A stretch of 64,000 nucleotides of DNA from Bacteroidota bacterium (lineage in GTDB: Bacteria > Bacteroidota > Bacteroidia > Bacteroidales > Lentimicrobiaceae), in contig JAEZDY010000009.1 in NCBI GenBank assembly GCA_023417935.1, positions 1 to 64,000 of the forward strand, read 5' to 3'. The stretch's first letter is position 1, and each line of letters begins with the position of its first letter. The translations under genes were made by a program, and so were the position numbers. A model generated the notes under the pieces. The model did not search any database and was not told the origin of the DNA. It worked only from the letters and a program-made list of their open reading frames with translations. Shown here one piece after another: positions 1 through 8,523 of the stretch.

Positions 1-100
1 AGATCATGCCTAATATATCTCAAATAGCACTCAAAAATGTCAGAGCACAAAACGGTAACATACTGTATATCTGTTAATAAGGGGTTGTTTAGTTCTCGCA

Positions 101-142
101 TTCCCAAGCTGAGGGTCGCGGGTTCGAATCCCGTTTTCCGCT
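101..142 (+). other. 3' fragment of tRNA-Gly(CCC), probable att scar
   Basis: Positions 101-107 read as an anticodon loop with anticodon CCC at 103-105. The T arm (118-134, loop TTCGAAT at 123-129) is intact, and 135-141 is a normal 3' acceptor strand followed by discriminator T142. The 5' half is missing: nothing around 65-80 pairs with the acceptor strand, and the 5' side of the anticodon stem (96-100) mismatches GCTGA at 108-112 in its two loop-proximal pairs. Such a 3' remnant, starting at the anticodon loop, is the usual product of integrase-mediated insertion into a tRNA gene. With this orientation the element would lie to the left, outside the window. The element itself is inference. 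Confidence 0.7.
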
Positions 143-147
143 CAAGA

Positions 148-1008
148 TTAAAGAGGGTCATATTTAATTCTGGCTCTCTTTTTCTTTTTATTACTTGGTT
201 GTTCAGGAAGATCATTCTTATTGCCTTCCGACTGGTTAAGCAGATCGTCCCTATTAATCTCCGATTGCTCCTGAAGGGAGTCCTTATTATTTTCCAATTG
301 CTCCTGTTGATCCGTCTTATCAATTTCCGGCTGATCAGGGAGAACGATTTTATTACTATCAGCTTTATCAGGAAGAACTATCTTATTACTATCAGCTTTA
401 TCAGGAAGAACAATCTTATTGCTATCAGCTTGATCAGAGAGAACAACTTTATTACTATCTGCCTGATTAACGAGAACTACCTTATTACTCTCAGCTTGTT
501 GTGGAATATCCTCATTTTTACGGCGAATGAGCGTGATTGCACGGCATCTTTCTTCGTTTGGGAGTTCAATGTACTCAATATTTCTTACCAGGTAGGAAGT
601 CAACACTCTCTTATTTGACATGATATCAATAAAGATCTGCTTTTTGCGCTTTATCACTTTGTAATTGTAATAACGCATGCTTGACAAAAGCACATTTGAA
701 GGTTCAAGGCATGTTAATGGTTCTTGCTGCCTGATAATGTCAGTACTGAAAAATTCCCATTCAAGGAATTCACAGCAATTAACTACTTCATCAAAGTACC
801 TGGCATTATCGTAAAAGTATATTGTGTCGTGTGTATAGTATAAACTGTCCTCGTTACATGCCAATAAAGAATACGTCTTTAGGTCGTTTTGCTTGTTTCC
901 TTCTTTAATTAATTGCAGTAATTGTTTTCGTGAGGAAGGGTGGGGTTGTGAAATTACATTCATCCCTAAAGCGATCATTAATACTATTAACCCAAACCTG
1001 ACATTCAT
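148..1008 (-). CDS. Secreted hypothetical protein with nine 11-residue repeats
   Basis: No family recognised. The 286-residue product begins with a signal peptide (hydrophobic residues about 5-19, likely cleavage before QPHPSS). Residues 25-170 are a charged, probably globular region with two adjacent cysteines (78-79). Residues 171-269 are nine tandem 11-residue repeats of the type QADSNKIVLPD, followed by a partial copy and a lysine/arginine-rich tail (KKKKRARIK). The repeats are near-identical in the centre and decay toward the C-terminus, as expected for a slipping array. Polar DSNK alternating with hydrophobic IVL suggests a beta-solenoid-like or extended stalk, which is a guess. It probably acts in the periplasm or at the cell surface. 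The start follows a short AT-rich leader. Confidence 0.75.
   Translation of the reverse strand: MNVRFGLIVLMIALGMNVISQPHPSSRKQLLQLIKEGNKQNDLKTYSLLACNEDSLYYTHDTIYFYDNARYFDEVVNCCEFLEWEFFSTDIIRQQEPLTCLEPSNVLLSSMRYYNYKVIKRKKQIFIDIMSNKRVLTSYLVRNIEYIELPNEERCRAITLIRRKNEDIPQQAESNKVVLVNQADSNKVVLSDQADSNKIVLPDKADSNKIVLPDKADSNKIVLPDQPEIDKTDQQEQLENNKDSLQEQSEINRDDLLNQSEGNKNDLPEQPSNKKKKRARIKYDPL
202..498 (-). repeat. Coding 33-bp tandem repeat, nine copies
   Basis: Nine consecutive 33-bp units encode residues 171-269 of the surrounding gene. Copies 3-5, near 367-432, are almost identical and outer copies have diverged. The 33-bp period keeps frame, and it is a multiple of 11 like the non-coding arrays elsewhere in this window. 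Confidence 0.85.
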
Positions 1009-1078
1009 AACATCTTTAACTTACTGCAAATACATAGTACTGTTTGCCATCCAACATTTAGTAAAAGACCCAAGGCGC

Positions 1079-1585
1079 TTATTCTTCAAGCAATCTGGTA
1101 TAAATTTCATCATTATCCTCATCAACAATTGCAAAAATCACTTTTTCAGGCAATTCATGATGTGAAAGATATTCTCTAACAGTTTTTACTGCAATCGCAG
1201 CTGCCGGTTCTTTAGGATAACCATATATCCCGGTACTTATATTCGGAAATACGATCGTCGCACAATTGTTTTCAGTAGCGAGTTTTAGACTTTCATGATA
1301 GCATGATGCAAGTAATTCTGCTTCACCATGATTACCGCCATTCCAAACGGGACCAACCGTATGGATTACATACTTTGCAGGTAACCGATAACCATTGGTA
1401 ATTCTGGCTTGTCCCGTTGGACATCCACCTATTGTTCTGCATTCATCCAGTAACTCCGGACCAGCAGCCCTGTGAATTGCTCCATCAACTCCACCACCAC
1501 CTAAAAGACTATTCTTGGCAGCATTGACAATAGCATCGGCCTGAATTTTGGTTATATCTGATCTTATGATTTCAATTCTATCCAT
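1079..1585 (-). CDS. Macro-domain protein, O-acetyl-ADP-ribose deacetylase type
   Basis: A single macro domain fills the 168-residue protein. The family binds ADP-ribose and in the YmdB branch hydrolyses O-acetyl-ADP-ribose, or removes ADP-ribose from acidic side chains. Diagnostic segments are D10-ITK, the ligand loop NAAKNSLLGGGGVDGAIH at 21-38, and NISTGIYGYP at 115-124. N25 and D34 sit where YmdB has its catalytic asparagine and aspartate. Length matches YmdB closely and there is no signal peptide, so it is cytosolic. It is separated from both neighbours by ordinary spacers and is probably transcribed alone. Confidence 0.93.
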   Translation of the reverse strand: MDRIEIIRSDITKIQADAIVNAAKNSLLGGGGVDGAIHRAAGPELLDECRTIGGCPTGQARITNGYRLPAKYVIHTVGPVWNGGNHGEAELLASCYHESLKLATENNCATIVFPNISTGIYGYPKEPAAAIAVKTVREYLSHHELPEKVIFAIVDEDNDEIYTRLLEE

Positions 1586-1732
1586 TTAATTCCGCTTTAT
1601 TAGTATCATCTTAAACTAACCGAATGCCTCTATTTCAATACGGTATTTATCAAGTGATAATCTCGTTATTCATAACATCCAGAGTTATAGCATACCAAGC
1701 TCATTAACTTAATGATGCTATCTTTCTTTCTC

Positions 1733-3121
1733 TTATAATTTCCTTACAATCAACTGCGCGTTTTCGTATTTAATAACCTGTATAGCTTCGCCTTTCTCAA
1801 TATAACCTGTTTGAGCTACTGCATCAAAAACATCATCTGCAATTTCAATTTTCCCTGCAGGTCGCAACATCGTAAAAGCAATACCGGTCTTGCCGATCAT
1901 TGCAGTATAGTGCACATCTGAGGATACGTAACCCATGCCGGATTGCTGGGTGGACATCAAAGCCAACTCTCCGAAAATTGTTTTCTTTCCAAATAGCCTA
2001 CTGGTGCCATAAAACGACAGGATAATTGAAAGGAAAGAGGCTATTATTACAATAAAGAGAGATTCGAAGAGGTTTGTAAGGGGAAGTCCATGAAATTCAA
2101 AACCGATATTACCTATCAGGCTAAGGGTAAGGCCAACAACAGCCAAAGCTATGCCGGTAATACCTGCAACCCCAAAGCCGGGAATTACAAACAGCTCAAC
2201 CAGTATTAATATTATTCCTACTATGAACAGAAGAATTTCCCAATTGGCTGCCAGTCCTTCAAGATATAGAGGGGCAAAGTAAAGTGCAGCAGCAGTAACT
2301 GAAACAATAAGTGCAAATCCAATACCCGGACTTTGAAGCTCAAAATAGAGCCCCCCGATAATCAACATAATGAGTAGTCCACTGATATATGGTTTTGTGA
2401 GAAATCCGATAATCTTGTCAGCAACTGTGAGTTCTTGTCTTATAATCTTGTAATCATCAATGTTATTGATCTTCAATATCTCTCTTATACTTTCAGCCTG
2501 GCCTTCACAGAAACCATATTTGATTGCTTCGGAGGAGGTAAAGGTTATTACCTGGGTACTATCAGATATGCCGGGCACAACTATCTTTGGATCAACCATT
2601 GCCTGGGCAATATCAGCGTTTCTGCCTTTGGCTTCAGCAGTAGCCCGCATCATGCTTCGCATATACGATTGATATTTATCCGGAACAACCTGTCCCGCCT
2701 GATCTACCACTGTAGCAGCACCTATATTTGCACCTTTTCGCATGTAAATGCTATCGCATGCAATAGAGATCAAAGCACCCGCCGATGCAGCGTTATTGTC
2801 AATAAATACCCAAACAGGGATTGGCGATTGAAGCAGGGCAGTCCTGATTGAATCGGCTGATACCAGCATGCCACCGTATGTATTCATGTGTATCAGTATG
2901 ATGTCAGCTTTAAGCTCAATTGCCTGATCGAGAGCTTTACGGGTCATTCGCCATACCGGTGGTGCGATCTCATCCATAATATCAAACTGATATATCAATG
3001 TGCTTTTCCCGGAATCAGTAGTTGGTGCGATAGTATCGCCCACTATACTTTTAACAGTATTCTGAGAAAAAGTCGCTAATGCGAACAGGAGTAAAATAGC
3101 TGAAATGAAGGCTGACCTCAT
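1733..3121 (-). CDS. NfeD-family membrane serine protease (ClpP class)
   Basis: This is a long-form NfeD protein of 462 residues. It has a signal peptide (1-19), a ClpP-like serine protease domain (about 40-230), a membrane region of four to five helices (about 245-373), and a C-terminal OB-fold domain (about 385-462). The ClpP-type loop AASAGALISI (111-120) carries the probable nucleophile S113. K149, just before the SYMRSMMRATAEAKGRN helix, is the probable dyad lysine, matching the Ser/Lys arrangement of archaeal PH1510. The family cleaves membrane proteins such as stomatins and takes part in membrane quality control. No stomatin partner gene is adjacent, which is unusual for the class. Confidence 0.92.
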   Translation of the reverse strand: MRSAFISAILLLFALATFSQNTVKSIVGDTIAPTTDSGKSTLIYQFDIMDEIAPPVWRMTRKALDQAIELKADIILIHMNTYGGMLVSADSIRTALLQSPIPVWVFIDNNAASAGALISIACDSIYMRKGANIGAATVVDQAGQVVPDKYQSYMRSMMRATAEAKGRNADIAQAMVDPKIVVPGISDSTQVITFTSSEAIKYGFCEGQAESIREILKINNIDDYKIIRQELTVADKIIGFLTKPYISGLLIMLIIGGLYFELQSPGIGFALIVSVTAAALYFAPLYLEGLAANWEILLFIVGIILILVELFVIPGFGVAGITGIALAVVGLTLSLIGNIGFEFHGLPLTNLFESLFIVIIASFLSIILSFYGTSRLFGKKTIFGELALMSTQQSGMGYVSSDVHYTAMIGKTGIAFTMLRPAGKIEIADDVFDAVAQTGYIEKGEAIQVIKYENAQLIVRKL

Positions 3122-3192
3122 GATTATATTCTTTTTTATGCGAATATAAGTAATAATTCAAGCTGTATCAACTGCTCAGTGAATACAATCCT

Positions 3193-4005
3193 CTAACAAT
3201 TGACAAAATGCTTACTGATTATTGCTTTCATGCGCTGATGAACAGCGGGATTTCCACAAATTAGTTCTTTCCCGAAAAGCTCATTATTACCGCCTTTAAA
3301 ATCTGTTACTACACCACCTGATTGTTTTACAATGATGATACCTGCTGCAATATCCCAAGGGTGCAGGCCATATTCATAAAAACCCTCAAATCTTCCTGCT
3401 GCAACCCAGGCCATATCTGCTGCAGCAGAGCCAAGACGTCGTAAACCTGCAGTTTCTTGCATCATTTCCTTAAAAACTTCAAGGTATGCATCCATCCTGC
3501 CATAGTCATAATAGGGGAAACCTGTGGCAATGAGCGAAGTGTTGAAATCATCACGCTTCGAAATTCTTATAACTTTATCATTCAGCATTGATTGCCCGCC
3601 TTTCCAGGCATAAAAGCATTCATCGAGGTTCACTTCATAAATCACCCCGGCAACAATTTCCTTACCCTCCATCAACGCAACGCTTACGCAATATACCGGC
3701 ACACGGTGTATGAAATTGGTAGTACCATCAAGCGGATCAATGATCCAGTGAAACACTTCACCCTCAGTTGTATCAGTACCTTCTTCTGTAATAAATCCGG
3801 CCTCGGGAAGAAGATGGCGTAAACCCTCAACAAGCATCTCTTCAGCCTGTTTATCAACGTACGTTACATAATTATGGTCGCCTTTTTCCTCAATGTTTTC
3901 TGTTTCAAGCTTCTTTCCCTGTTCCCTGATATAAGCACCGGCACTCTTGCTCAATTCACACATCTTCAAACAGATGCTTTGATAATCAATTGTTTTTTCT
4001 GACAT
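3193..4005 (-). CDS. Inositol monophosphatase family protein
   Basis: This is a Mg-dependent phosphatase of the inositol monophosphatase/SuhB fold with 270 residues, the usual length. Metal-binding motifs are all present: TEEGTD at 73-78, DPLDGTTNF at 90-98, and WDIAAG with D218 near the C-terminus. Substrates in the family include inositol-1-phosphate, 3'-phosphoadenosine 5'-phosphate and fructose-1,6-bisphosphate, and the sequence alone does not choose between them. It is cytosolic, has no operon partner, and its upstream junction contains a 33-bp tandem array. Confidence 0.93.
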   Translation of the reverse strand: MSEKTIDYQSICLKMCELSKSAGAYIREQGKKLETENIEEKGDHNYVTYVDKQAEEMLVEGLRHLLPEAGFITEEGTDTTEGEVFHWIIDPLDGTTNFIHRVPVYCVSVALMEGKEIVAGVIYEVNLDECFYAWKGGQSMLNDKVIRISKRDDFNTSLIATGFPYYDYGRMDAYLEVFKEMMQETAGLRRLGSAAADMAWVAAGRFEGFYEYGLHPWDIAAGIIIVKQSGGVVTDFKGGNNELFGKELICGNPAVHQRMKAIISKHFVNC

Positions 4006-4032
4006 AAATATTGAATTCTTTTTGTGAAGGTT

Positions 4033-4184
4033 GTACTAACCCAGCTTGTTGATTTACTAGTTGCTGTGTTAAGCCAACTTAGCGTTTTTGTTTATGCTGT
4101 GATAAGTCAAAAAATAAATTCTGACAACGTTTTACTAAGTCAACACCTTGATTCTGTAAGTATTGTACTTTGTCAAATTGTGAT
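4033..4184. repeat. Degenerate intergenic tandem array, 33-bp period
   Basis: A 9-bp core recurs at exactly 33-bp spacing: starts 4035 (ACTAACCCA), 4068 (GTTAAGCCA), 4101 (GATAAGTCA), 4134 (ACTAAGTCA) and 4167 (ACTTTGTCA). The stretches between cores are much less conserved. The array fills the gap between the inositol monophosphatase start and the YCII gene stop. No open reading frame runs through it. Confidence 0.65.
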
Positions 4185-4190
4185 TAAGGC

Positions 4191-4646
4191 TTAAAATTGC
4201 TTTTTAGAAATTGTTGAATGCACAGGTAGATAGGTAGGCAAAGCTGCGGAACCGTACCACTTTATGTATTCAACATCAAATAATTTAGCATTAACCGCAG
4301 CATCACCGGCAAGCCATTGCTCAGCTTCTTCAATTGATGTTGTATTAAGAATAAAAAGTCCTCTGTAATTTTTATCGTTTTTTCCAAATGGACCGGCTAC
4401 AACCAAACGGCCTGCATCAGCAAGTTTGTTTATATTCTCCATGTGTCCCCTGAAAAGACTGTCTCTTTCGGCTTTTACTTCTGTATTGTACTCGCCTGTA
4501 CGTAAAATTACAAAGATGTAGTTTTTCATCCCATAATCATCGGCACCAAGCGATTTTGCAAGCACTGAATCATAGGTTGGATTATTATCTTGTGCATAAC
4601 ACGCGGTTGTGCTGATCATTAGCGAAATCAGTATGATCCTTAACAT
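4191..4646 (-). CDS. Secreted YCII-domain protein
   Basis: A YCII/YciI-like ferredoxin-fold domain occupies about residues 38-130 of 151, with the family's GHMENI, VVAGPFG and IKWY elements. Small YciI relatives are usually cytosolic. This one starts with a clear signal peptide (hydrophobic 2-16, cleavage near CYAQ-D), so it should be periplasmic, or a lipoprotein if C16 is lipidated, although the residues before C16 are a poor lipobox. The histidine in the RGHMENI segment corresponds to the conserved YCII histidine. Function is unknown. It lies 30 bp downstream of mtaB on the same strand and may be co-transcribed. Confidence 0.85.
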   Translation of the reverse strand: MLRIILISLMISTTACYAQDNNPTYDSVLAKSLGADDYGMKNYIFVILRTGEYNTEVKAERDSLFRGHMENINKLADAGRLVVAGPFGKNDKNYRGLFILNTTSIEEAEQWLAGDAAVNAKLFDVEYIKWYGSAALPTYLPVHSTISKKQF

Positions 4647-4676
4647 AATGTGAGGTTTAAAAAGGACTGTTATTTA

Positions 4677-6023
4677 TCATTCAACTTTATCAACAATAAA
4701 AACGCCATCATGGTCAATACTTATCAGTTTCACTTTTTCAATTGTATTAACTTTTGATGCTTCGTAATTAGTCTTGCATCGAATATAGTTTCCTGTAAAG
4801 CCCGACATCTTTCCTTCATGAACATCCGATTCCCATAATACGTGGTGTATTGAATTGATATTCTGAGAGTAAAACTTATGTTTCTTTTCTTCTGATAGAA
4901 CATGCAAAAGCTTACTCCTGCGAGCCTTAACAGCCTCGGTGTTTTGACCCTCCATTTCAGCTGATCTTGTGCCGGGTCGTGATGAGTAAGTAAACACATG
5001 CAAATAGGAGATGTCCAGAGATTCTATAAAATTCACTGTGTCAATGAATTCATCTTCAGTTTCACCCGGAAACCCTGTAATAACATCAGCAGCAATGCAG
5101 GCATCGGGCATTAATTCTTTGATTTTTTTAACCCTTGCGGCAAACACCTCACGCTTGTATTTACGCTTCATGAGTGTAAGAATACGATCATTTCCTGATT
5201 GAAGGGGGATATGAAAGTGAGGCATTAGTTTTTCAGAGGCACCAACAAGTTCAATGATGTTATTCTCTAACAACTCAGGTTCAATGGATGAAATCCTGAT
5301 CCTGTCAATGCCTTCAAGCTTGTTAAGTTCAGTAACCAGATCAAAAAACGACTCACCATGCTGACTGCCGAAATCGCCAATATTCACGCCTGTAAGGACA
5401 ATTTCCCTGATATCGGTATCAGCAATTTTTTGGGCCACTTCAATAGTTTCCTTAACCGTTGCACTTCTGCTTCGCCCACGGGCAAAAGGAATCGCGCAAT
5501 AAGTACAAAAATAATCGCACCCATCCTGCACCTTAAAGAATGAACGGGTACGGTCGTTAGCCGAATACCCCGGTTCAAATATTCTAGATGTTTTAATTTC
5601 CTTATCAGTGATATAATTTGTGGTTTTATCCTCTAATACATGACCATGATAGTGGAGGCTGCTGTGGTCGTCTGATTCAGTTTTATCGTTAATAACATCA
5701 AAAAGTCTGTACTTTTCATTGTTTCCAAGCACAATATCCACCCCCGGCATTTTGCGAAGTTCGTCGCCTTTAACCTGAGAGTAACAGCCAATAACAGCAA
5801 CTGACGCCTCAGGATTCTTGCGCACTGCCTGACGAACTGCAGCTTTGCATTTCTTCTCAGCCTGTGCTGTAACTGTGCATGAATGAATAACGTATATATC
5901 GGCCTTTTCCTTAAAATCTACAGTTGCAAACTCCGTTTCCGGGAATTTCCTGGCAATAGCTGATGTCTCTGCAAAATTTAACTTACACCCGAATGTATGA
6001 AATGCTATCTTCCTTTTTTCCAT
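4677..6023 (-). CDS. mtaB: tRNA t6A37 methylthiotransferase MtaB
   Basis: MtaB is a radical-SAM methylthiotransferase that converts t6A at position 37 of ANN-decoding tRNAs to ms2t6A. The N-terminal UPF0004 domain carries the auxiliary-cluster cysteines C13 (TFGCKLN), C49 (HSCTV) and C80 (IGCYSQ). The radical-SAM motif CDYFCTYC at 169-176 supplies C169, C173 and C176, followed by PFARGRSRS. A TRAM-like domain ends the 448-residue protein. The TFGCKLN start separates MtaB from MiaB and RimO. It is divergent from the receiver-domain gene, with a short shared promoter region. Confidence 0.96.
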   Translation of the reverse strand: MEKRKIAFHTFGCKLNFAETSAIARKFPETEFATVDFKEKADIYVIHSCTVTAQAEKKCKAAVRQAVRKNPEASVAVIGCYSQVKGDELRKMPGVDIVLGNNEKYRLFDVINDKTESDDHSSLHYHGHVLEDKTTNYITDKEIKTSRIFEPGYSANDRTRSFFKVQDGCDYFCTYCAIPFARGRSRSATVKETIEVAQKIADTDIREIVLTGVNIGDFGSQHGESFFDLVTELNKLEGIDRIRISSIEPELLENNIIELVGASEKLMPHFHIPLQSGNDRILTLMKRKYKREVFAARVKKIKELMPDACIAADVITGFPGETEDEFIDTVNFIESLDISYLHVFTYSSRPGTRSAEMEGQNTEAVKARRSKLLHVLSEEKKHKFYSQNINSIHHVLWESDVHEGKMSGFTGNYIRCKTNYEASKVNTIEKVKLISIDHDGVFIVDKVE

Positions 6024-6047
6024 TGTACAAAATTAATAGTATTTTTG
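6017..6047 (+). promoter_or_regulatory. Bacteroidota-type promoter for the receiver gene
   Basis: A -7 element TATTTTTG at 6040-6047 matches TAnnTTTG, with a weak TTTC at 6017-6020 nineteen bases upstream. Transcription would start near 6053, after the ATG at 6050, which favours the ATG at 6092 as the true start. Confidence 0.5.
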
Positions 6048-6091
6048 CCATGGATGGTAAAACACACAAGAGCCTCACTAAAATTAACCAC

Positions 6092-6502
6092 ATGCCTGTG
6101 AAACTAATTTCAACTATTTCTGACAGTATCGATGCATGGCAGGATAAATCCATTTTGATAGTTGAGGATGTCGTTTCAAATTACTCCTACCTTGCAGCTA
6201 CTCTGAAGCGTTCAGGGGTTTCTTTAACCTGGGCCAAGAGCGGTGAGGAAGCTATGGGGTATATTAATAACGACTATCACTTTGATCTGGTGCTAATGGA
6301 TGTTCAGCTTTCAGGCGTTGATGGTTATCAGGTCACCAGAATGATAAAGGAAAAACATCCCGATCTGCCAATTATAGCCCAAACAGCCTATGCTATGATG
6401 GGTGAAAAGGAAAAAAGTGAGTTAGCGGGTTGTGATGATTATCTCTCCAAACCAATCCGTCCACAAGTTCTTCTTGAAACTATAAGCAAGTACTTTAGAT
6501 AA
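6092..6502 (+). CDS. Orphan response-regulator receiver domain
   Basis: A stand-alone CheY-like receiver of 136 residues from the start at 6092 (an in-frame ATG at 6050 would add 14). The acidic pair is E25-D26 (ILIVEDV), the phosphoacceptor is D70 (LVLMD), and the switch T98 and K120 (YLSKPIR) are present. There is no output domain and no kinase next door. Its sequence is strikingly close to the C-terminal receiver of the hybrid kinase at 55112-58018, sharing IAQTA-AMMGE and the AGC-DYL-KPIR tail. It may work in the same phosphorelay or be a duplicate of that domain; this link is inference. Confidence 0.9.
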   Translation: MPVKLISTISDSIDAWQDKSILIVEDVVSNYSYLAATLKRSGVSLTWAKSGEEAMGYINNDYHFDLVLMDVQLSGVDGYQVTRMIKEKHPDLPIIAQTAYAMMGEKEKSELAGCDDYLSKPIRPQVLLETISKYFR

Positions 6503-6511
6503 TATCTAAGT

Positions 6512-7402
6512 TTAAGGCTTTTTTTTCGATGCAATAACTTGCTGAATAATGATACCAGATATTATCAAAGTCAATCCGGCAAGTGTTGATGGTAAAATCT
6601 TTTCCCCTATTATCAGTGTTATAAACATAAGTGAGAGGAAAGGCGACAGGTAAACAAGGTTGCTGACCCTTGCAGTATTCTCAGCATACTTCAAAGCCTT
6701 GAGCCAGAATACGAAGGTGATTCCCATTTCAAATAGACCGATATAAACCGAGCCAAGGGCACCTTCAAATGATGGCATTCTTATATTTCGTGTAAAAATG
6801 CAGTAAATAAGCGTGTAAAGGAATCCGAAGCCAAAGTTCATGAAAAGCTTTAATGTCTCTTCCCTCTTATCACGCATATTAAGCAACCAGAACATTGCCC
6901 AAAACAGTGCACTGCTAAGAGCGAGTGCCACTCCAAAGGGTTCCGTAAGATCAAGACTAAAGGGCTTCCCTTGTGTTGCAATAATTATAGCTCCACTAAA
7001 GCTGATAAGAAGTGCTACTATGCTGGCAGGTTTTATCTTTTGTTTCAAAACTGGCACTGACAGCAACACCAGCATCATAGGCCATATATAATTTAAGGCT
7101 ACAGCCTCCTGAGCTTTTAATAAGGAATATGCTTTAAACAGGATAAGATAATAGGCAAACGGATTCAGGAACCCAAGCAATGCCGAGTAACCTATTTGTT
7201 TAAATGTACTTTTCTTTAAAAGGACAGTCTGCTTATTGAAAGTGATCAGAATACCCAGGAACAGAAAGGAAACCAGTGAAGAGAGCAGCAACAACTCAGC
7301 ATAATTCAAATGCCTGAGTGTGATCTTGAAGGCTGTGCCAACAGTACTCCAAAATAGAATAGCGGCGATTGCAAAGAGGAATGATTTCCGTTGATTACTC
7401 AT
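6512..7402 (-). CDS. EamA/DMT-family permease
   Basis: This 296-residue integral membrane protein has about ten hydrophobic helices arranged as two EamA repeats (roughly 8-140 and 150-290), the normal drug/metabolite transporter architecture. The first repeat includes the typical ALNYIWPM segment near the domain junction. Family members export amino acids, nucleosides or drugs, and the substrate cannot be read from sequence. It is convergent with the receiver gene, ending 10 bp from its stop. Confidence 0.9.
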   Translation of the reverse strand: MSNQRKSFLFAIAAILFWSTVGTAFKITLRHLNYAELLLLSSLVSFLFLGILITFNKQTVLLKKSTFKQIGYSALLGFLNPFAYYLILFKAYSLLKAQEAVALNYIWPMMLVLLSVPVLKQKIKPASIVALLISFSGAIIIATQGKPFSLDLTEPFGVALALSSALFWAMFWLLNMRDKREETLKLFMNFGFGFLYTLIYCIFTRNIRMPSFEGALGSVYIGLFEMGITFVFWLKALKYAENTARVSNLVYLSPFLSLMFITLIIGEKILPSTLAGLTLIISGIIIQQVIASKKKP

Positions 7403-7450
7403 GCCGCAAAAATAACAATTAGTTCTTGTATTGCAGCCTTTTAAGAACCT

Positions 7451-7481
7451 ATTGCTTAGTAATTAAAATGTCATAATTTTG
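7451..7481 (+). promoter_or_regulatory. Promoter of arcC
   Basis: TAATTTTG at 7474-7481 matches the Bacteroidota -7 consensus, with ATTG at 7451-7454 nineteen bases upstream. It lies 30 bp before the carbamate kinase start codon. Confidence 0.6.
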
Positions 7482-7511
7482 CATGCATAAATAAATCTAT
7501 ACCGAACTCTT

Positions 7512-8456
7512 ATGAACAAATTAGCTGTTGTAGCCCTTGGCGGAAATGCCCTATTGCGTAGTGATCAAAAAGGTACGATCGATGATCAGGAAATGAATGC
7601 TTATTACACGTCTGAACGACTCCTTACACTTATCAGAGCTGATTATAATATTGTTGTAACTCATGGCAATGGTCCACAGGTTGGAAATATCCTCCTTGCC
7701 AATACTGCAGGACATAAAACTTATGGATTACCCGATATGCCCTTGGATGTTGCTGTTGCTTATTCACAGGGTTTCATTGGCTACATCATTGAACAGCAGT
7801 TAAGAAACGTAATGATTGCTAATGACCTTGACAGGGATATCATCTCCATCATTACCCAGGTGCTTGTTGATAAAAGCGACCCAGCATTCGACAATCCATC
7901 AAAGCCCGTTGGTCCATTCTACACTCTTGAAGACTCAGAGAAGATCACTGCTGAAACAGGTGCAAAATTTGCTGCTGATCCACGGGGCAGAGGATACCGT
8001 AAAGTAGTTGCTAGTCCTAAGCCATTGGTTATTAGCAACCAGAAATCTATTGAAACCCTTGCACGTGCAGGTCAGATTGTTATTGCAGTAGGTGGTGGAG
8101 GTATTCCTCAATTTTATGTTGAGCAGAATAAACTCCAGGGAATTGATGCAGTAATTGATAAAGACCTTGCATCATCACTATTGGCAGTTCAAATTCGTGC
8201 TGATAAATTCTTTATCCTCACTGATGTACCTAAGGTATGTATCAACTACAATACTCCACAGGAAAAGTCAATTGACAGAATGACCATATCAGAAGCCAAG
8301 CGATACCTTGAGCAGGGACAATTTGCTGAAGGCAGCATGGCTCCCAAAGTTAGAGCTGCTATTAGTTTCGTTGAAGGAACAGGCAAGGAAGCTATTATCA
8401 CCAATGCTGAAAAGCTTGGTATATCAAACGGTGGCACACGGGTAGCTATTATCTAG
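7512..8456 (+). CDS. arcC: Carbamate kinase
   Basis: Carbamate kinase (amino-acid kinase fold, 314 residues) interconverts carbamoyl phosphate plus ADP and carbamate plus ATP. The ALGGNALL motif (8-15), the THGNGPQVG nucleotide-binding loop (50-58) and the C-terminal GSMAPKVRAA segment identify it. It is followed 67 bp later by an ArcB-like ornithine carbamoyltransferase, so together they can make ATP from citrulline. No arginine deiminase or arginine/ornithine antiporter lies nearby. GGNALL and overall length rule out aspartokinase or glutamate 5-kinase. Confidence 0.95.
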   Translation: MNKLAVVALGGNALLRSDQKGTIDDQEMNAYYTSERLLTLIRADYNIVVTHGNGPQVGNILLANTAGHKTYGLPDMPLDVAVAYSQGFIGYIIEQQLRNVMIANDLDRDIISIITQVLVDKSDPAFDNPSKPVGPFYTLEDSEKITAETGAKFAADPRGRGYRKVVASPKPLVISNQKSIETLARAGQIVIAVGGGGIPQFYVEQNKLQGIDAVIDKDLASSLLAVQIRADKFFILTDVPKVCINYNTPQEKSIDRMTISEAKRYLEQGQFAEGSMAPKVRAAISFVEGTGKEAIITNAEKLGISNGGTRVAII

Positions 8457-8523
8457 GTAATTAGCCTCCCTTGTATTCTATATTTATTGCAAGTAAAAAA
8501 TCAAACCATTAAAAATACTTACC

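Noticed and set aside
60..142. A complete tRNA-Gly at the left end
   Set aside because: No 5' acceptor strand or D arm can be formed and the 5' side of the anticodon stem mismatches at two of five pairs, so only a fragment is called.
37..618. Long plus-strand reading frame over the repeat region of the first gene
   Set aside because: It is antisense to the signal-peptide-bearing minus-strand gene, and its apparent repeats (IRENNFITI type) are just the complement of the 33-bp units.
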